A stretch of 32,422 nucleotides of DNA, taken from contig JAJYPS010000024.1 in NCBI GenBank assembly GCA_021795215.1, positions 1-32,422 on the forward strand, written 5' to 3'. Shown here one piece after another: positions 16,245 to 24,220 of this stretch. The position numbers and the translations under genes were made by a program. The notes below the pieces were generated by a model. That model saw nothing but the letters and a program-made list of their open reading frames with translations, was not told the DNA's origin and made no database searches. Origin of the DNA: Actinomycetes bacterium. Its GTDB lineage: Bacteria > Actinomycetota > Acidimicrobiia > Acidimicrobiales > JAKAOS01. Each line of letters starts with the position of its first letter. Positions within the stretch are counted from its first letter, which is position 1.

Positions 16245-16847
16245 TCATCCACCGGCACTCGAGATCTCCTTGAGTGCCATGCGCAACAGCTCTTCGACCG
16301 ATCCTTCGTCGGGAAGGCGCATGGTGGCCGCTCGGACCTCCTCCGGCCCGTACCCCAGCCCCGACAGCGCCGCGCCTACTTCGGACCTTAGACCCATCCC
16401 GGCACGGCCGCCCGGAGCGATCCGTCCGGACCCCGTCGCACCAGAGTCCGGGCCCAACCTCGACTCCAGCTCCAGCAGCAGCCGGGCGGCTGTCTTGGAG
16501 CCCACGCCGGGCACCGCCGTCAGAGCGGAAGCATCTCCACTCGACACCGCCGTCCGCAGAGACGCCGGCGTGTGGACGGACAGGATGGCCAGAGCCAGTG
16601 CAGGCCCGACGCCGTGGGCACCCAGGAGAGCCTCGAAGGACACCAGGGCGTCCCTTTCGGCGAAGCCGTAGAGGATCAGCGCGTCCTCCCGGACGTGGGT
16701 GTGCACGTGGGCGAACATCCCCTCGCCCGGGCGGCACCGACCCACGTCTGCCGCGGGCATGAGCAGCCGGTAGCCGACACCTCCCACCTCCAACAGGACC
16801 CCTCCGTCCCAGACTTCGATCACTTCGCCGCGCAGGGAGCCGATCAA
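16245..16847 (-). CDS. ruvA: Holliday junction DNA-binding subunit RuvA
   Basis: Tetrameric Holliday-junction binding protein that loads RuvB. The 200-residue product starts with the OB-fold IGSLRGEVIEV, has the helix-hairpin-helix segments (LLGAHGVGPALALAIL and LTAVPGVGSKTAARL), and ends with the small RuvB-contacting domain (ALSGLGYGPEEVRAA). The TTG start at 16847 has GGGAG 8 nt upstream and overlaps the ruvC stop as TTGA, so ruvC and ruvA are translationally coupled. Confidence 0.96.
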   Translation of the reverse strand: MIGSLRGEVIEVWDGGVLLEVGGVGYRLLMPAADVGRCRPGEGMFAHVHTHVREDALILYGFAERDALVSFEALLGAHGVGPALALAILSVHTPASLRTAVSSGDASALTAVPGVGSKTAARLLLELESRLGPDSGATGSGRIAPGGRAGMGLRSEVGAALSGLGYGPEEVRAATMRLPDEGSVEELLRMALKEISSAGG

Positions 16848-17473
16848 GGAAGCGGCTCCCTGGCAGGTTCGCCGTGTGACGGCGGCACTTGTCCGGCGGA
16901 GCAGGCGTCGGATCGAACGGCGTCCGGTTGCCCGGTCCGCTGGGCTTCACTTACCCGTTGCCGGCTCGGCCCCACCTGTGCGTGGCAGATGGCCAGAGCC
17001 AGTGCGTCTGCCGCATCCGGCGGCCGGGGAGGCGACGGCAGTGCCAGCAGCACCGCCACCATCCGCTGAACGTCGGCCTTGCCTGCGCCGCCCCAGCCGG
17101 TTACAGCCTGCTTCACCTCGTTGGCGCTGTAAGTCGTCACCACCAGGCCCGCTTCGGCCGCAGCCACCAGTGCCAGGCCCGCCGCCTGCCCGACCGACAT
17201 GGCCGTCCTGGCGTTCACCTGGAACAGCACCCGTTCCACCGCGACCAGGTCCGGAGACAGCTCCGCGATCAGCGTGCGCAGCTCGGCCGACAGCTCCGCC
17301 AGCCTCCGTTCGAGCCGCTCGGCCGGATCGGTCGTGATCACCCCGGCGCAGACCGCAGCAAGACCGGCCCCTTTCCGCTCGACGCACCCGTAGCCGCAGC
17401 GCGACACGCCGGGGTCGATCCCGAGCACCCGCAAGCTACGGGAACGGTCGGCGGTTGAGAGTGTGGCGAACAC
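16844..17473 (-). CDS. ruvC: Crossover junction endodeoxyribonuclease RuvC
   Basis: Holliday-junction resolvase. Catalytic acidic residues appear in VLGIDPGVSRCGYG, AVERVLFQVNARTAMSVGQA and PPDAADALALAICH. The 209-residue product is a little longer than usual, because of about 14 residues before the first strand and a polar tail after the last helix. The GTG at 17473 has no Shine-Dalgarno but lies 7 nt after TAGCTT, consistent with a leaderless transcript that opens the ruvC-ruvA-ruvB operon. Replication and repair genes in this order are universal in actinobacteria. Confidence 0.95.
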   Translation of the reverse strand: MFATLSTADRSRSLRVLGIDPGVSRCGYGCVERKGAGLAAVCAGVITTDPAERLERRLAELSAELRTLIAELSPDLVAVERVLFQVNARTAMSVGQAAGLALVAAAEAGLVVTTYSANEVKQAVTGWGGAGKADVQRMVAVLLALPSPPRPPDAADALALAICHAQVGPSRQRVSEAQRTGQPDAVRSDACSAGQVPPSHGEPAREPLP

Positions 17474-17480
17474 CAGTTCG

Positions 17481-17486
17481 AAGCTA
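17481..17486 (-). promoter_or_regulatory. Candidate leaderless -10 (TAGCTT) for ruvCAB
   Basis: TAGCTT on the minus strand ends 7 nt before the ruvC GTG, so the predicted transcription start falls 1 nt before the start codon. No -35 is recognisable. Confidence 0.5.
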
Positions 17487-17556
17487 TCCCAAAGACCGAC
17501 GGGAACGGCGGATTAGCGGCAGCCCGATCTCCACTTCTCGATCCGGTTCCGCCGGT

Positions 17557-18306
17557 TCAGGCGCCTACCGTCTCCAGCACCGCGTCGGGAATGTCGAAGT
17601 TGGACCACACCGACTGGACGTCGTCGTGATCCTCCAGCGCTTCCACGAGCCGTAGCACCTTGCGGGCATCGGTCTCCGTCTCGAGCAGCACCGACGTGGT
17701 GGGCATCATGGCGAGCTCAGCCGACTCGACCTTCATGCCCGCCGTTTCCAGCGCCGAACGGACCGACGCCAAGTCCGACGGAGAGCACACCACCTGCCAG
17801 GAGTCTCCGTGGTCCGCGAGGTCCTCCCCTCCCGCGTCGGCCACCGCCAGGGTCAGCTCGTCCTCGTCGGCAGACCGATCCAGCAGCAGGACACCCTTGC
17901 GCTCGAACTGCCACGACACCGCTCCCGGTTCGGACATCGAACCTCCGTTCCGGCTGAACAGGCTCCGCACTTCGGCGCCGGTGCGGTTCCGGTTGTCCGT
18001 CAGGCATTCGACTATCACCGCAACACCACATGCCGCGTACCCCTCGTAGGAGATCGCCTCGTAGCGGACGCCCTCCAGCTCACCGGTTCCCCGCTTCACC
18101 GCTCGTTCGATGGTGTCGAGGGGTACCGACGCCTCACGCGCCTTGGCGAACATCGTGCGCAGGTTCGCGTTGGAGCTGACGTCTCCCCCGCCTTCCCGAG
18201 CGGCTACTTCCACCTGTCGGATGAGTTTGGCGAAAAGCTTGCCTCTGGCCTTGTCGGTGGCCGCCTTCTTGTGCTTCGTGGTGGCCCACTTGGAATGCCC
18301 GGACAT
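17557..18306 (-). CDS. yebC: YebC/PmpR-family protein
   Basis: Conserved cytoplasmic protein of the YebC family, described as a transcription regulator in some bacteria and more recently as a translation factor easing ribosome stalling at proline-rich stretches. The N-terminal MSGHSKWATTKHKKAATD signature, NANLRTMFAKAREASVP and YEGYAACGVAVIVECLTDN are typical, and 249 residues is the usual length. The ATG at 18306 has GAGGTGAC directly upstream. It follows pdxT by 21 nt and precedes ruvC by 83 bp, the usual actinobacterial neighbourhood. Confidence 0.96.
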   Translation of the reverse strand: MSGHSKWATTKHKKAATDKARGKLFAKLIRQVEVAAREGGGDVSSNANLRTMFAKAREASVPLDTIERAVKRGTGELEGVRYEAISYEGYAACGVAVIVECLTDNRNRTGAEVRSLFSRNGGSMSEPGAVSWQFERKGVLLLDRSADEDELTLAVADAGGEDLADHGDSWQVVCSPSDLASVRSALETAGMKVESAELAMMPTTSVLLETETDARKVLRLVEALEDHDDVQSVWSNFDIPDAVLETVGA

Positions 18307-18327
18307 GTCACCTCTTCCGTGAGACGG

Positions 18328-19023
18328 TCATCTGCGACCGACGTCTGCTGAACCCACCAATAGACGATGCACCGCCGTTTCCCCGGACAGCTCGGGGTGG
18401 AACGACGACACCAGCACGGCTCCCTGGCGGCACAGCACCGGTGAGCCGGCGTTGGGGCCGTAGCCCTCCGGCAAGCGGGCCAGCACCTCGACCGCCGGTC
18501 CGACCTCCTCCACCAGCGGCGCCCGAATGAACACCGCCCGGACGGTCGTCGCTGAGCCGGGCGACCGGTCGGGGCCCGTGCCGCTCCCCGCCTCGGATAC
18601 CGCATTCGATCCAGCGGCGTCCCATCTCTCTCCCGACACGCTCGAGGCCACGTCGAGGGTCAAGTCGCACTCGAAGGACTGAGCCTGCCGGCCGAACCCG
18701 TTCCGCTTCACTGCGATGTCCAGGGCGCCGAGGCTCTGCTGATCCGGCCTTCCGTCGGAAATGCGATCGGCCAGAAGAATCATTCCGGCACACGTGCCGA
18801 GCATCGGCATCCCGTCCTTGACCGCCGTGCGAAGGGAGGGCCACAGTCCCGACGACTCGAGCAGCATCGACATCGTCGTCGACTCGCCGCCCGGCAGCAC
18901 CAGCGCTTCCACCGCCTCGAGGTCCCGAGGCGTCCGAACCTCTACAGGCTCAGCCCCCAGCGACGACAGGACCGTGCGGTGTCGCTCCACATTCCCCTGA
19001 AGGGCGAGCACTCCCACTCGCAC
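18328..19023 (-). CDS. pdxT: Pyridoxal 5'-phosphate synthase glutaminase subunit PdxT
   Basis: Class I glutaminase that feeds ammonia to PdxS for PLP synthesis. The 231-residue product has VLALQGNVERH at the N-terminus, GGESTTM, the catalytic Cys in GTCAGMILLAD and the His-Glu pair in SSFHPELSGE. An insert of about 20 residues around SGERWDAAGSNAVSEAG makes it slightly longer than usual. The GTG start at 19023 is supported by GGAGG 9 nt upstream. It lies 48 nt after pdxS in the same direction and should share its transcript. Confidence 0.95.
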   Translation of the reverse strand: MRVGVLALQGNVERHRTVLSSLGAEPVEVRTPRDLEAVEALVLPGGESTTMSMLLESSGLWPSLRTAVKDGMPMLGTCAGMILLADRISDGRPDQQSLGALDIAVKRNGFGRQAQSFECDLTLDVASSVSGERWDAAGSNAVSEAGSGTGPDRSPGSATTVRAVFIRAPLVEEVGPAVEVLARLPEGYGPNAGSPVLCRQGAVLVSSFHPELSGETAVHRLLVGSADVGRR

Positions 19024-19071
19024 CTGGAGGCACCTCCGCGCTGGCTCCCGGCGAGCCTCGCCTGCAGGATC

Positions 19072-19986
19072 TCACCATCCGCGCTCCGCAAGGTGCTCCC
19101 CGACCTCGCCGGCGCTCTGTCCCGACATGGCCTCTCCCAGCCCCGTGCTCACCTTCGCCACCACTGCAGGGTCCCCGAAGTGGGTCGTCGCCTCGACTAT
19201 CGCTCTCGCCCTGCGGGCGGGGTCCGAGCTCTTGAAGATGCCGGACCCGACGAACACCGACTCCGCCCCCAGCTGCATCACTAGCGCTGCGTCCGCAGGC
19301 GTGGCCAGACCTCCCGCACAGAACAGGGGGACAGGCAGCCTGCCCTCGGACGCGACCTCCTGCACCAGCGACACCGGAGCACCCAGCAGCTTCGCCTCCG
19401 CATACAGCTCACTGCGGTCCATCGTCGTAAGTCGCCTCATGTGGCCCAGGACCGTGCGCAGGTGGGTCACCGCCACCGCCACGTCGCCCGTGCCGGCCTC
19501 CCCCTTGGACCGGATCATCGCCGCGCCCTCGGCTATCCGGCGGAGAGCCTCTCCCAGGTTGGTCGCCCCGCACACGAACGGAACCGTGAAGGACCACTTG
19601 TCGATGTGGTTCTGCGTGTCTGCCGGCGTCAGCACTTCGCTCTCGTCGATGTAGTCCACGCCCAGCGCTTCGAGCACCTGCGCTTCGGCGAAGTGCCCGA
19701 TCCTCGCCTTCGCCATGACCGGAACGGTCACCGCCGCCTTGATCTCCTCGATCAGCTGAGGGTCCGTCATCCGCGCTACGCCACCCTGGGCCCGGATGTC
19801 CGAGGGCACTCGCTCCAAGGCCATCACCGCCACCGCTCCCGCGTCCTCGGCGATCTTCGCCTGCTCCGACGTCACGACGTCCATGATGACGCCGCCCCTG
19901 AGCATCTCCGCCAAGCCCCGCTTCACGGCAAGGGTGCCGGTCTGGAACTGGGCGGCAGTGGCATCGGAAGCGGGCGAAGTCTCCAC
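19072..19986 (-). CDS. pdxS: Pyridoxal 5'-phosphate synthase subunit PdxS
   Basis: (beta/alpha)8-barrel synthase that builds PLP from ribose 5-phosphate, glyceraldehyde 3-phosphate and ammonia from PdxT. The active-site lysines are visible in [14 protein letters not shown] and [28 protein letters not shown] and [21 protein letters not shown] are family blocks. GTG 19986 is preferred: it gives 304 residues, close to the usual 294-303, and lies 7 nt after TAGACT, fitting a leaderless start. An in-frame GTG at 20013 adds nine residues that would run into the repeat array upstream. Confidence 0.96.
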   Translation of the reverse strand: METSPASDATAAQFQTGTLAVKRGLAEMLRGGVIMDVVTSEQAKIAEDAGAVAVMALERVPSDIRAQGGVARMTDPQLIEEIKAAVTVPVMAKARIGHFAEAQVLEALGVDYIDESEVLTPADTQNHIDKWSFTVPFVCGATNLGEALRRIAEGAAMIRSKGEAGTGDVAVAVTHLRTVLGHMRRLTTMDRSELYAEAKLLGAPVSLVQEVASEGRLPVPLFCAGGLATPADAALVMQLGAESVFVGSGIFKSSDPARRARAIVEATTHFGDPAVVAKVSTGLGEAMSGQSAGEVGEHLAERGW

Positions 19987-19993
19987 CCCGGGA

Positions 19994-19999
19994 AGTCTA
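19994..19999 (-). promoter_or_regulatory. Candidate leaderless -10 (TAGACT) for pdxST
   Basis: TAGACT on the minus strand ends 7 nt before the pdxS GTG at 19986. The tandem repeats at 20008-20047 lie directly upstream, at about -21 to -60 relative to the predicted start. Confidence 0.45.
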
Positions 20000-20007
20000 C
20001 TCGGACA

Positions 20008-20047
20008 GGTCACGGCTGGAGCGGGTCACGGCTGGAGCGGGTCACGG
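20008..20047. repeat. 16-bp direct repeats upstream of pdxS (possible operator)
   Basis: The octamer ggtcacgg occurs three times at exactly 16-bp spacing (20008, 20024, 20040); the units between copies 1-2 and 2-3 are identical (ctggagc core). The array ends 9 bp before the predicted pdxS -10 on the minus strand and fills the 68-bp gap to the preceding gene. Direct-repeat operators close to pdxST promoters are known for MocR-type PdxR regulators, but no such regulator is in this window. Confidence 0.6.
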
Positions 20048-20054
20048 CTGGGAG

Positions 20055-20921
20055 TCAAAGGTCGGACAGGCTCTCGATCCTTCCTGCCAGGCCGGCATCT
20101 CCTCCACAGGTGCCGTTGCACAGGCAGTGACCGGCCAGCGCTTCCCGCCGTTCGCCCGTCGCCTCCACAGGGGAGGCGCCCAGGACCGAGAGGGCCGAGT
20201 GCAGCGCCGGGGGAAAACGGGTGGTGGCCACCGCAAGCAGGTCCGCCTGCCACTCGTAGGCAGCCCTTCGACCGTTCCGCCCCGCCGCCTGTGCTCCCGG
20301 CCACACCAGAGCCACCAACCCGATCGACGCCGCCCGCTGGGACGCCGCCCTCCCGTGGCCGAGGCGGAGGTGTGCCAGGCAGTGCGCCAGCAGAGCCTCC
20401 ATCTCCAGCCTGGTGCAACTCCTCTCCAGATCCCTGCTTATCACGACGTAGCCTGGCCCACTGCCGCCGCCGAAGGCGCCGACCACGGGGCTCGGCTGGT
20501 CGACTACGCACAGGTTTGGCTCCATCAGTCCCATCGAAAGGCACAGCCCCTCGACCAGGTTCCGCGCTCGCGCCTGGGACCCCTCCGGGGCTGCCGTCGC
20601 TCCGAGCGACCAGAGGCACAGATCGTCCACTCTGCTCCGCAGCAGCAGCCAACCTGCCGCCCACAGCATCACGACCACGCAGGTACCGACCAGCACCGAA
20701 CCGGCCAGCGCACCGCTCAGCACCCCAAGAGCCAGGGCTGCCACCATCGGTACCGAACCTGCGGTGGCCCACCACGGCTCGTCCGAGGGAAGCCGGGCAC
20801 CGCTCGCAACGCCGACCACCGCTGCGCGCCGTCCCAGTTGCACCGAGGCTGCCGTCCTCCCTTCCCACGAAACCAGCCTCGAGCTGCTGCGACCACCTTG
20901 CACTGTGCCGGGAGGCGTCAT
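20055..20921 (-). CDS. M48-like membrane protein lacking the catalytic Glu (HCLAH)
   Basis: Resembles the M48 (HtpX/Ste24-like) metallopeptidase family. The 288-residue product has two hydrophobic segments (about 55-94), then the M48-like core: VVGAFGGGSGPGYVVISRDL, and ALLAHCLAHLRLGH where the HEXXH motif should be. The zinc-ligand histidines 180 and 184 and the third ligand Glu223 (EWQAD) remain, but the catalytic Glu is Cys181. The C-terminus has a Cys cluster (CLCNGTC, 266-272). ATG 20921 is chosen because TACAAT lies 8 nt upstream; the frame stays open through 158 bp of GC-only sequence before it. It lies between pimA and pdxS on the same strand. Proteolysis by the standard mechanism is unlikely; the role is unknown. 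Confidence 0.75.
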   Translation of the reverse strand: MTPPGTVQGGRSSSRLVSWEGRTAASVQLGRRAAVVGVASGARLPSDEPWWATAGSVPMVAALALGVLSGALAGSVLVGTCVVVMLWAAGWLLLRSRVDDLCLWSLGATAAPEGSQARARNLVEGLCLSMGLMEPNLCVVDQPSPVVGAFGGGSGPGYVVISRDLERSCTRLEMEALLAHCLAHLRLGHGRAASQRAASIGLVALVWPGAQAAGRNGRRAAYEWQADLLAVATTRFPPALHSALSVLGASPVEATGERREALAGHCLCNGTCGGDAGLAGRIESLSDL

Positions 20922-20929
20922 CGGCACCA

Positions 20930-20935
20930 ATTGTA
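20930..20935 (-). promoter_or_regulatory. Candidate -10 (TACAAT) for the M48-like gene
   Basis: TACAAT is the hexamer in this set closest to the consensus. It ends 8 nt before the ATG at 20921, predicting a 2-nt or absent leader. Confidence 0.5.
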
Positions 20936-21078
20936 CGCCGGACCCGAGCACCGTTCTCTTGCCCGCGACGCAGTACCAGTCCCCCCGGCAGCGCCGGGCA
21001 TACCGGCCCCCTGCGGCCGCGCCCGGGCCGGGCCTTCCGCCCCCCCTGCGGCCACGCCGGGCTCGCCCCGGTTGCCGC

Positions 21079-22188
21079 TCAACCCCTCCATGCAAGGGCA
21101 GCGGACTCGTATGCCCGTACATACTCTGCCGCCAGCAGTTCGATCGAGAGTGACTTGGCCCTTCTCAGCCCGGCATCGGCCAGCTCCCTCCTGAGCGACG
21201 GGCTCTTCGTCACCGCATCCAAGGCGTCGGCCAGCAGGTCGGCACGCCCGGGCGGGACGAGGACCGCTTCGGCGGCCGATCTGGCAACCGAGCGGTAGCC
21301 CGCTATGTCGCTGGCCACGACTGTCGTGCCCGCTGCCATCGCCTCTGCGAGCACGATCCCGAACGACTCCCCGCCCAGGGAGGGCGCACAGAGCACGTCG
21401 GCAGACTGGAGCACCCGCACCTTCTGCCGGGCACCGACCCGCCCCAGCCACACGACTCGCCGGAGGTGAGAGAACCTGGCCTGCAGCCGTCCGGTGAGAG
21501 GGCCGTCGCCGGCGACCCACAGCTGGCCTCGGAATCCTTGCCGCTCCAGCTGGTCGAACGCCTCCAACAGCACCGGCAGGCCCTTCCGCCGCTCGTGCCT
21601 GCCCAGGAACAGCACCACCGGAAGGTCGTCGCCCTGGGGCGCCCCCGGCGAAGCACCGGAAAAGACGTCCAGGTCGATCCCGTTTGGCAGGATGGGGCAG
21701 TCGAAGCCGAACACCGCTGCCGCCGTGGAGGCCGCCTCGGCAGACACCGCGAAGCTGCCTCCCAGCCCGGCCACGGCCCGTCTGGCCGCCCGAGCCGCCA
21801 GTCGGTAGGGGCCGCTTGCGCCGGACCGGTGGAACGTGCCCACTTTCGGCGCCCCGCTCCATCCGAGCGCCGCAGTCGAAACCGAAGGCGTCAGCGGCTC
21901 GTGTATGTGCACCACGTCAAGCCCTCGGCAGGCCAGCAGGTCCAGCTCCCGCACGGTGCGACCGGACCCGGTCGGCCACAGCGCCACGGGAGATACCGAA
22001 CCGTTGGCACCCACTCCCACGGAGCGCCCCACCGACCGAACCCCGCCGACGGGGGGAGGGCCGTCGCAGGGGGCGATGATCACCACGTCGTGCCCGGATC
22101 TCCGCAGTGCCCTCGTCAGGACCATCACCTGTTCCTGGACTCCCCCGACCGGTGACAGGCTGTAGGGGCACACCTGAGCCACCAGCAC
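21079..22188 (-). CDS. pimA: GT4 glycosyltransferase, phosphatidylinositol mannosyltransferase (PimA-like)
   Basis: Membrane-associated GT-B glycosyltransferase that transfers mannose from GDP-mannose to the inositol of phosphatidylinositol, the first step of PIM synthesis. The 369-residue product matches PimA blocks: CPYSLSPVGGVQEQV, the acceptor-side HIHEPLTPSVS, LPNGIDLDVF, VLFLGRHERRKG and the donor-binding GGESFGIVLAEAMAAGTTVVAS. GTG 22188 has no Shine-Dalgarno but lies 6 nt after TAGCGT. The gene follows patA by 14 nt. With pgsA and patA upstream it reproduces the mycobacterial PIM cluster, which fixes its likely substrate better than sequence alone. Confidence 0.88.
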   Translation of the reverse strand: MLVAQVCPYSLSPVGGVQEQVMVLTRALRRSGHDVVIIAPCDGPPPVGGVRSVGRSVGVGANGSVSPVALWPTGSGRTVRELDLLACRGLDVVHIHEPLTPSVSTAALGWSGAPKVGTFHRSGASGPYRLAARAARRAVAGLGGSFAVSAEAASTAAAVFGFDCPILPNGIDLDVFSGASPGAPQGDDLPVVLFLGRHERRKGLPVLLEAFDQLERQGFRGQLWVAGDGPLTGRLQARFSHLRRVVWLGRVGARQKVRVLQSADVLCAPSLGGESFGIVLAEAMAAGTTVVASDIAGYRSVARSAAEAVLVPPGRADLLADALDAVTKSPSLRRELADAGLRRAKSLSIELLAAEYVRAYESAALAWRG

Positions 22189-22194
22189 GCCCGG

Positions 22195-22200
22195 ACGCTA
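22195..22200 (-). promoter_or_regulatory. Candidate leaderless -10 (TAGCGT) for pimA
   Basis: TAGCGT on the minus strand ends 6 nt before the pimA GTG, so the predicted transcription start is the G of the start codon. The same hexamer and spacing precede pgsA. Confidence 0.5.
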
Positions 22201-22202
22201 AC

Positions 22203-23207
22203 TCATGTGTCGTCGGCAGGTCTCGACACCGGCGTCGACCCCTCGGCACGGGTCCCGGTTGCGCTGCCGTCGTCGCCGTCCCCACGCCGAGCCGCACTGG
22301 GCGCCCCGGCTGCCGTATGGCCCGCCGATCGCCACTTGGAGCTCAGCATGTGCCACTGCTCCGGAGCTGCGGCGATCAGTCGCTCGAAGCTGGCCGCAAG
22401 CTCCTTTGTCAAGGCCTCCGTCCGAAACGCCAGCGACCCCGACGTGGGCGCCTCCAGGCGAGGAAGCATCACTGAGCGAAAGCGGTCGCCGCCGCTCTGG
22501 TACACCGAAGCTGGGACGATGGGCGCTCCACACCTCAGCGACAGCACCGCAGGTCCTCCCGGCAGGGCCGTCGTGCACCCGAAGAACCTCACCGGGACAC
22601 CCCTTCCCCCGAGGTCCCGGTCGCTCACCAGCCCCACCACCTCCGATCGGCGCAGGGCGGCCGTCAGCGCCGGGACCGCTCCCGCACCGGCGGCCACCAC
22701 GGTCATGCCCCTTCGCTCACGCTCCCGGCAGAACCAGCGGTAGAGGCGCTCGGGCCGCAGAGCTTCCGCCACCACCGTCGTGCGGATCCCCTGCGTAGCG
22801 AGCCAGGCCGCCCCCGTGTCCCAGTCACCGAGGTGCGGCAGCGCCAGGATGGCCCCGCGGCCCAGGGAAAGAGCACTTCGCAGATTGTCGAGCCCCTCTG
22901 CGTCCATCACCGAGCCCAGCTTCCGGGCGTCCATCACGCTCAGGCGGAAGCTCTGCGCCCAATATCTCCCATAGGAGGCGAACGCCGCGTCCACCAGGGA
23001 AGCACCTGGTACACCGTTCGCCGGCAGGCCCGTCACCACAGCGAGATTGCCCGCCACGGCCGCTCTCCGACCGGTGGACAACCGGCCGACCGCCACCCCT
23101 GCCACCTCGCCCGTTCGTATCGCCACGGAGGCGGGAGCCGCGGCGGCGGCTGCGGCCACGGCCCGATAGGCGAGGTAGGTCAGTTCTTCTCGGAGCCGTC
23201 CCGCCAA
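22203..23207 (-). CDS. patA: Phosphatidylinositol mannoside acyltransferase (PatA-like, LPLAT family)
   Basis: Lysophospholipid-acyltransferase-fold enzyme (HtrB/LpxL superfamily). By context it acylates the mannose of PIM on the inner face of the membrane. The HX4D motif is ALPHLGDWD (His125, Asp130). SYGRYWAQSFRL, VVAEALRPERLYRWF, GLVSDRDLGGRGVPVRFFG and WHMLSSKW near the end follow the mycobacterial PatA pattern. The start is uncertain: TTG 23207 (334 residues) gives the usual N-terminus and overlaps the pgsA stop by 28 bp, but no clear ribosome site is seen. The frame stays open far upstream, where it shadows pgsA. Near the N-terminus is a poly-Ala run. Confidence 0.85.
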   Translation of the reverse strand: MAGRLREELTYLAYRAVAAAAAAAPASVAIRTGEVAGVAVGRLSTGRRAAVAGNLAVVTGLPANGVPGASLVDAAFASYGRYWAQSFRLSVMDARKLGSVMDAEGLDNLRSALSLGRGAILALPHLGDWDTGAAWLATQGIRTTVVAEALRPERLYRWFCRERERRGMTVVAAGAGAVPALTAALRRSEVVGLVSDRDLGGRGVPVRFFGCTTALPGGPAVLSLRCGAPIVPASVYQSGGDRFRSVMLPRLEAPTSGSLAFRTEALTKELAASFERLIAAAPEQWHMLSSKWRSAGHTAAGAPSAARRGDGDDGSATGTRAEGSTPVSRPADDT

Positions 23208-24136
23208 CCGGAGCCCGACGATGCCCGCCTGCCCAGGGACCTGCGCGCTGCCGGGACAGAGCGAACCCCGCCGCCAGGCCGAGCCCGTCCTCCGGTTCCT
23301 GGGCGACCCAGCGCTTGCGCAGCCCTCGCCGTCCGCGTGGTCAGCCACAACTGACCCTCGCTCCGTGCCGCGCTCTCCCGCCAAGGACGCCATCCTGCCG
23401 CGCCGTCGGATGGCCGGTGCAGCCACGGCCTCTGACCGTGCCGGCCGGAACGCCATGCCCACGCCGCCGCGGCAGGCTCCCGTGAGCCCGCTTCCTCCTT
23501 GCCGTTCACTTCCCCTCGCCGCGGCACGTCCGCCCCACCCGGCACCTCGTCCCGCCCGGCACCCGAAGCCTGGCGCCATACCGCCTGGAAACGCTGGACG
23601 ACCGTCACGGCCGTCAACACCAGCATCAAGGTGAGGAGCGCCACCAGCCCATCCGGCACCAGCAGCGCCGCGATCAGGAAGACGAATCGTTCGCCCCTCT
23701 CCATCAAGCCGTTCGACGCCGTGAACCCCAGCGCCTCGCCTTTGGCTCTCTCGTACGAGATCAGCATCGACAGCACCATCACCGCCGCGGGGATCGCCGC
23801 CACCGCTCCCGCCGACACACCGACGTACCACGTCACTCCGCCGAACACCAACCCGTCGCTGACCCTGTCCGCCACCGAGTCGAAGAACTGGCCCCTAGGG
23901 GAGCTCTTGGCACTCGCCCGGGCCACCGCACCGTCCAGAAGATCCGGCAGACCCGACGCCGCCACCAGCAGCGCGCCCCACCACCTCATGCCGGATCCCA
24001 CTGCCAGCCCGGCCGCCGCCGATGTCAGCAGACCCAGCACCGTCAGTTGGTCCGCGGTCACACCCAGCCTGGACAGCGCGGCACCAACCGGAGTGGTCAC
24101 CCGGTCCAGATCATCCCGGAAACGGGAGTTGAGCAC
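23180..24136 (-). CDS. pgsA: CDP-alcohol phosphatidyltransferase, phosphatidylinositol phosphate synthase
   Basis: Integral membrane enzyme that condenses CDP-diacylglycerol with inositol phosphate, supplying the lipid for PIM synthesis. The CDP-alcohol transferase motif D65xxDGxxAR...G82xxxD86xxxD90 is complete, with flanking membrane helices. The conserved part ends near residue 200 (VVQRFQAVWRQ), the usual length. A further ~115 residues, polar and rich in Arg, Gly and Ala, have no evident domain and overlap the start of patA. The GTG at 24136 lies 6 nt after TAGCGT with no separate Shine-Dalgarno, as at pimA. The specificity for inositol phosphate rests on the pgsA-patA-pimA context. Confidence 0.9.
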   Translation of the reverse strand: MLNSRFRDDLDRVTTPVGAALSRLGVTADQLTVLGLLTSAAAGLAVGSGMRWWGALLVAASGLPDLLDGAVARASAKSSPRGQFFDSVADRVSDGLVFGGVTWYVGVSAGAVAAIPAAVMVLSMLISYERAKGEALGFTASNGLMERGERFVFLIAALLVPDGLVALLTLMLVLTAVTVVQRFQAVWRQASGAGRDEVPGGADVPRRGEVNGKEEAGSREPAAAAWAWRSGRHGQRPWLHRPSDGAAGWRPWRESAARSEGQLWLTTRTARAAQALGRPGTGGRARPGGGVRSVPAARRSLGRRASSGSGWRDGSEKN

Positions 24137-24142
24137 CCTTCC

Positions 24143-24148
24143 ACGCTA
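24143..24148 (-). promoter_or_regulatory. Candidate leaderless -10 (TAGCGT) for pgsA
   Basis: TAGCGT on the minus strand is followed by six bases (GGAAGG) and then the pgsA GTG, so the predicted transcript begins at the start codon. GGAAGG touches the start codon and is too close to act as a ribosome site. Confidence 0.5.
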
Positions 24149-24220
24149 GCAGTCTCCCCGCCCCGAACACTGACCGCACCGTCTGGCCGGCGGTGCCGAC
24201 CGGTCGCTCAACCGCTGGGT

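Noticed and set aside
20922-21078. N-terminal extension of the M48-like gene to 355 residues
   Set aside because: The added part is GC-only, hairpin-forming sequence (for example cccggc-agc-gccggg at 20984-20998) overlapping the pimA end. TACAAT is placed just before ATG 20921.
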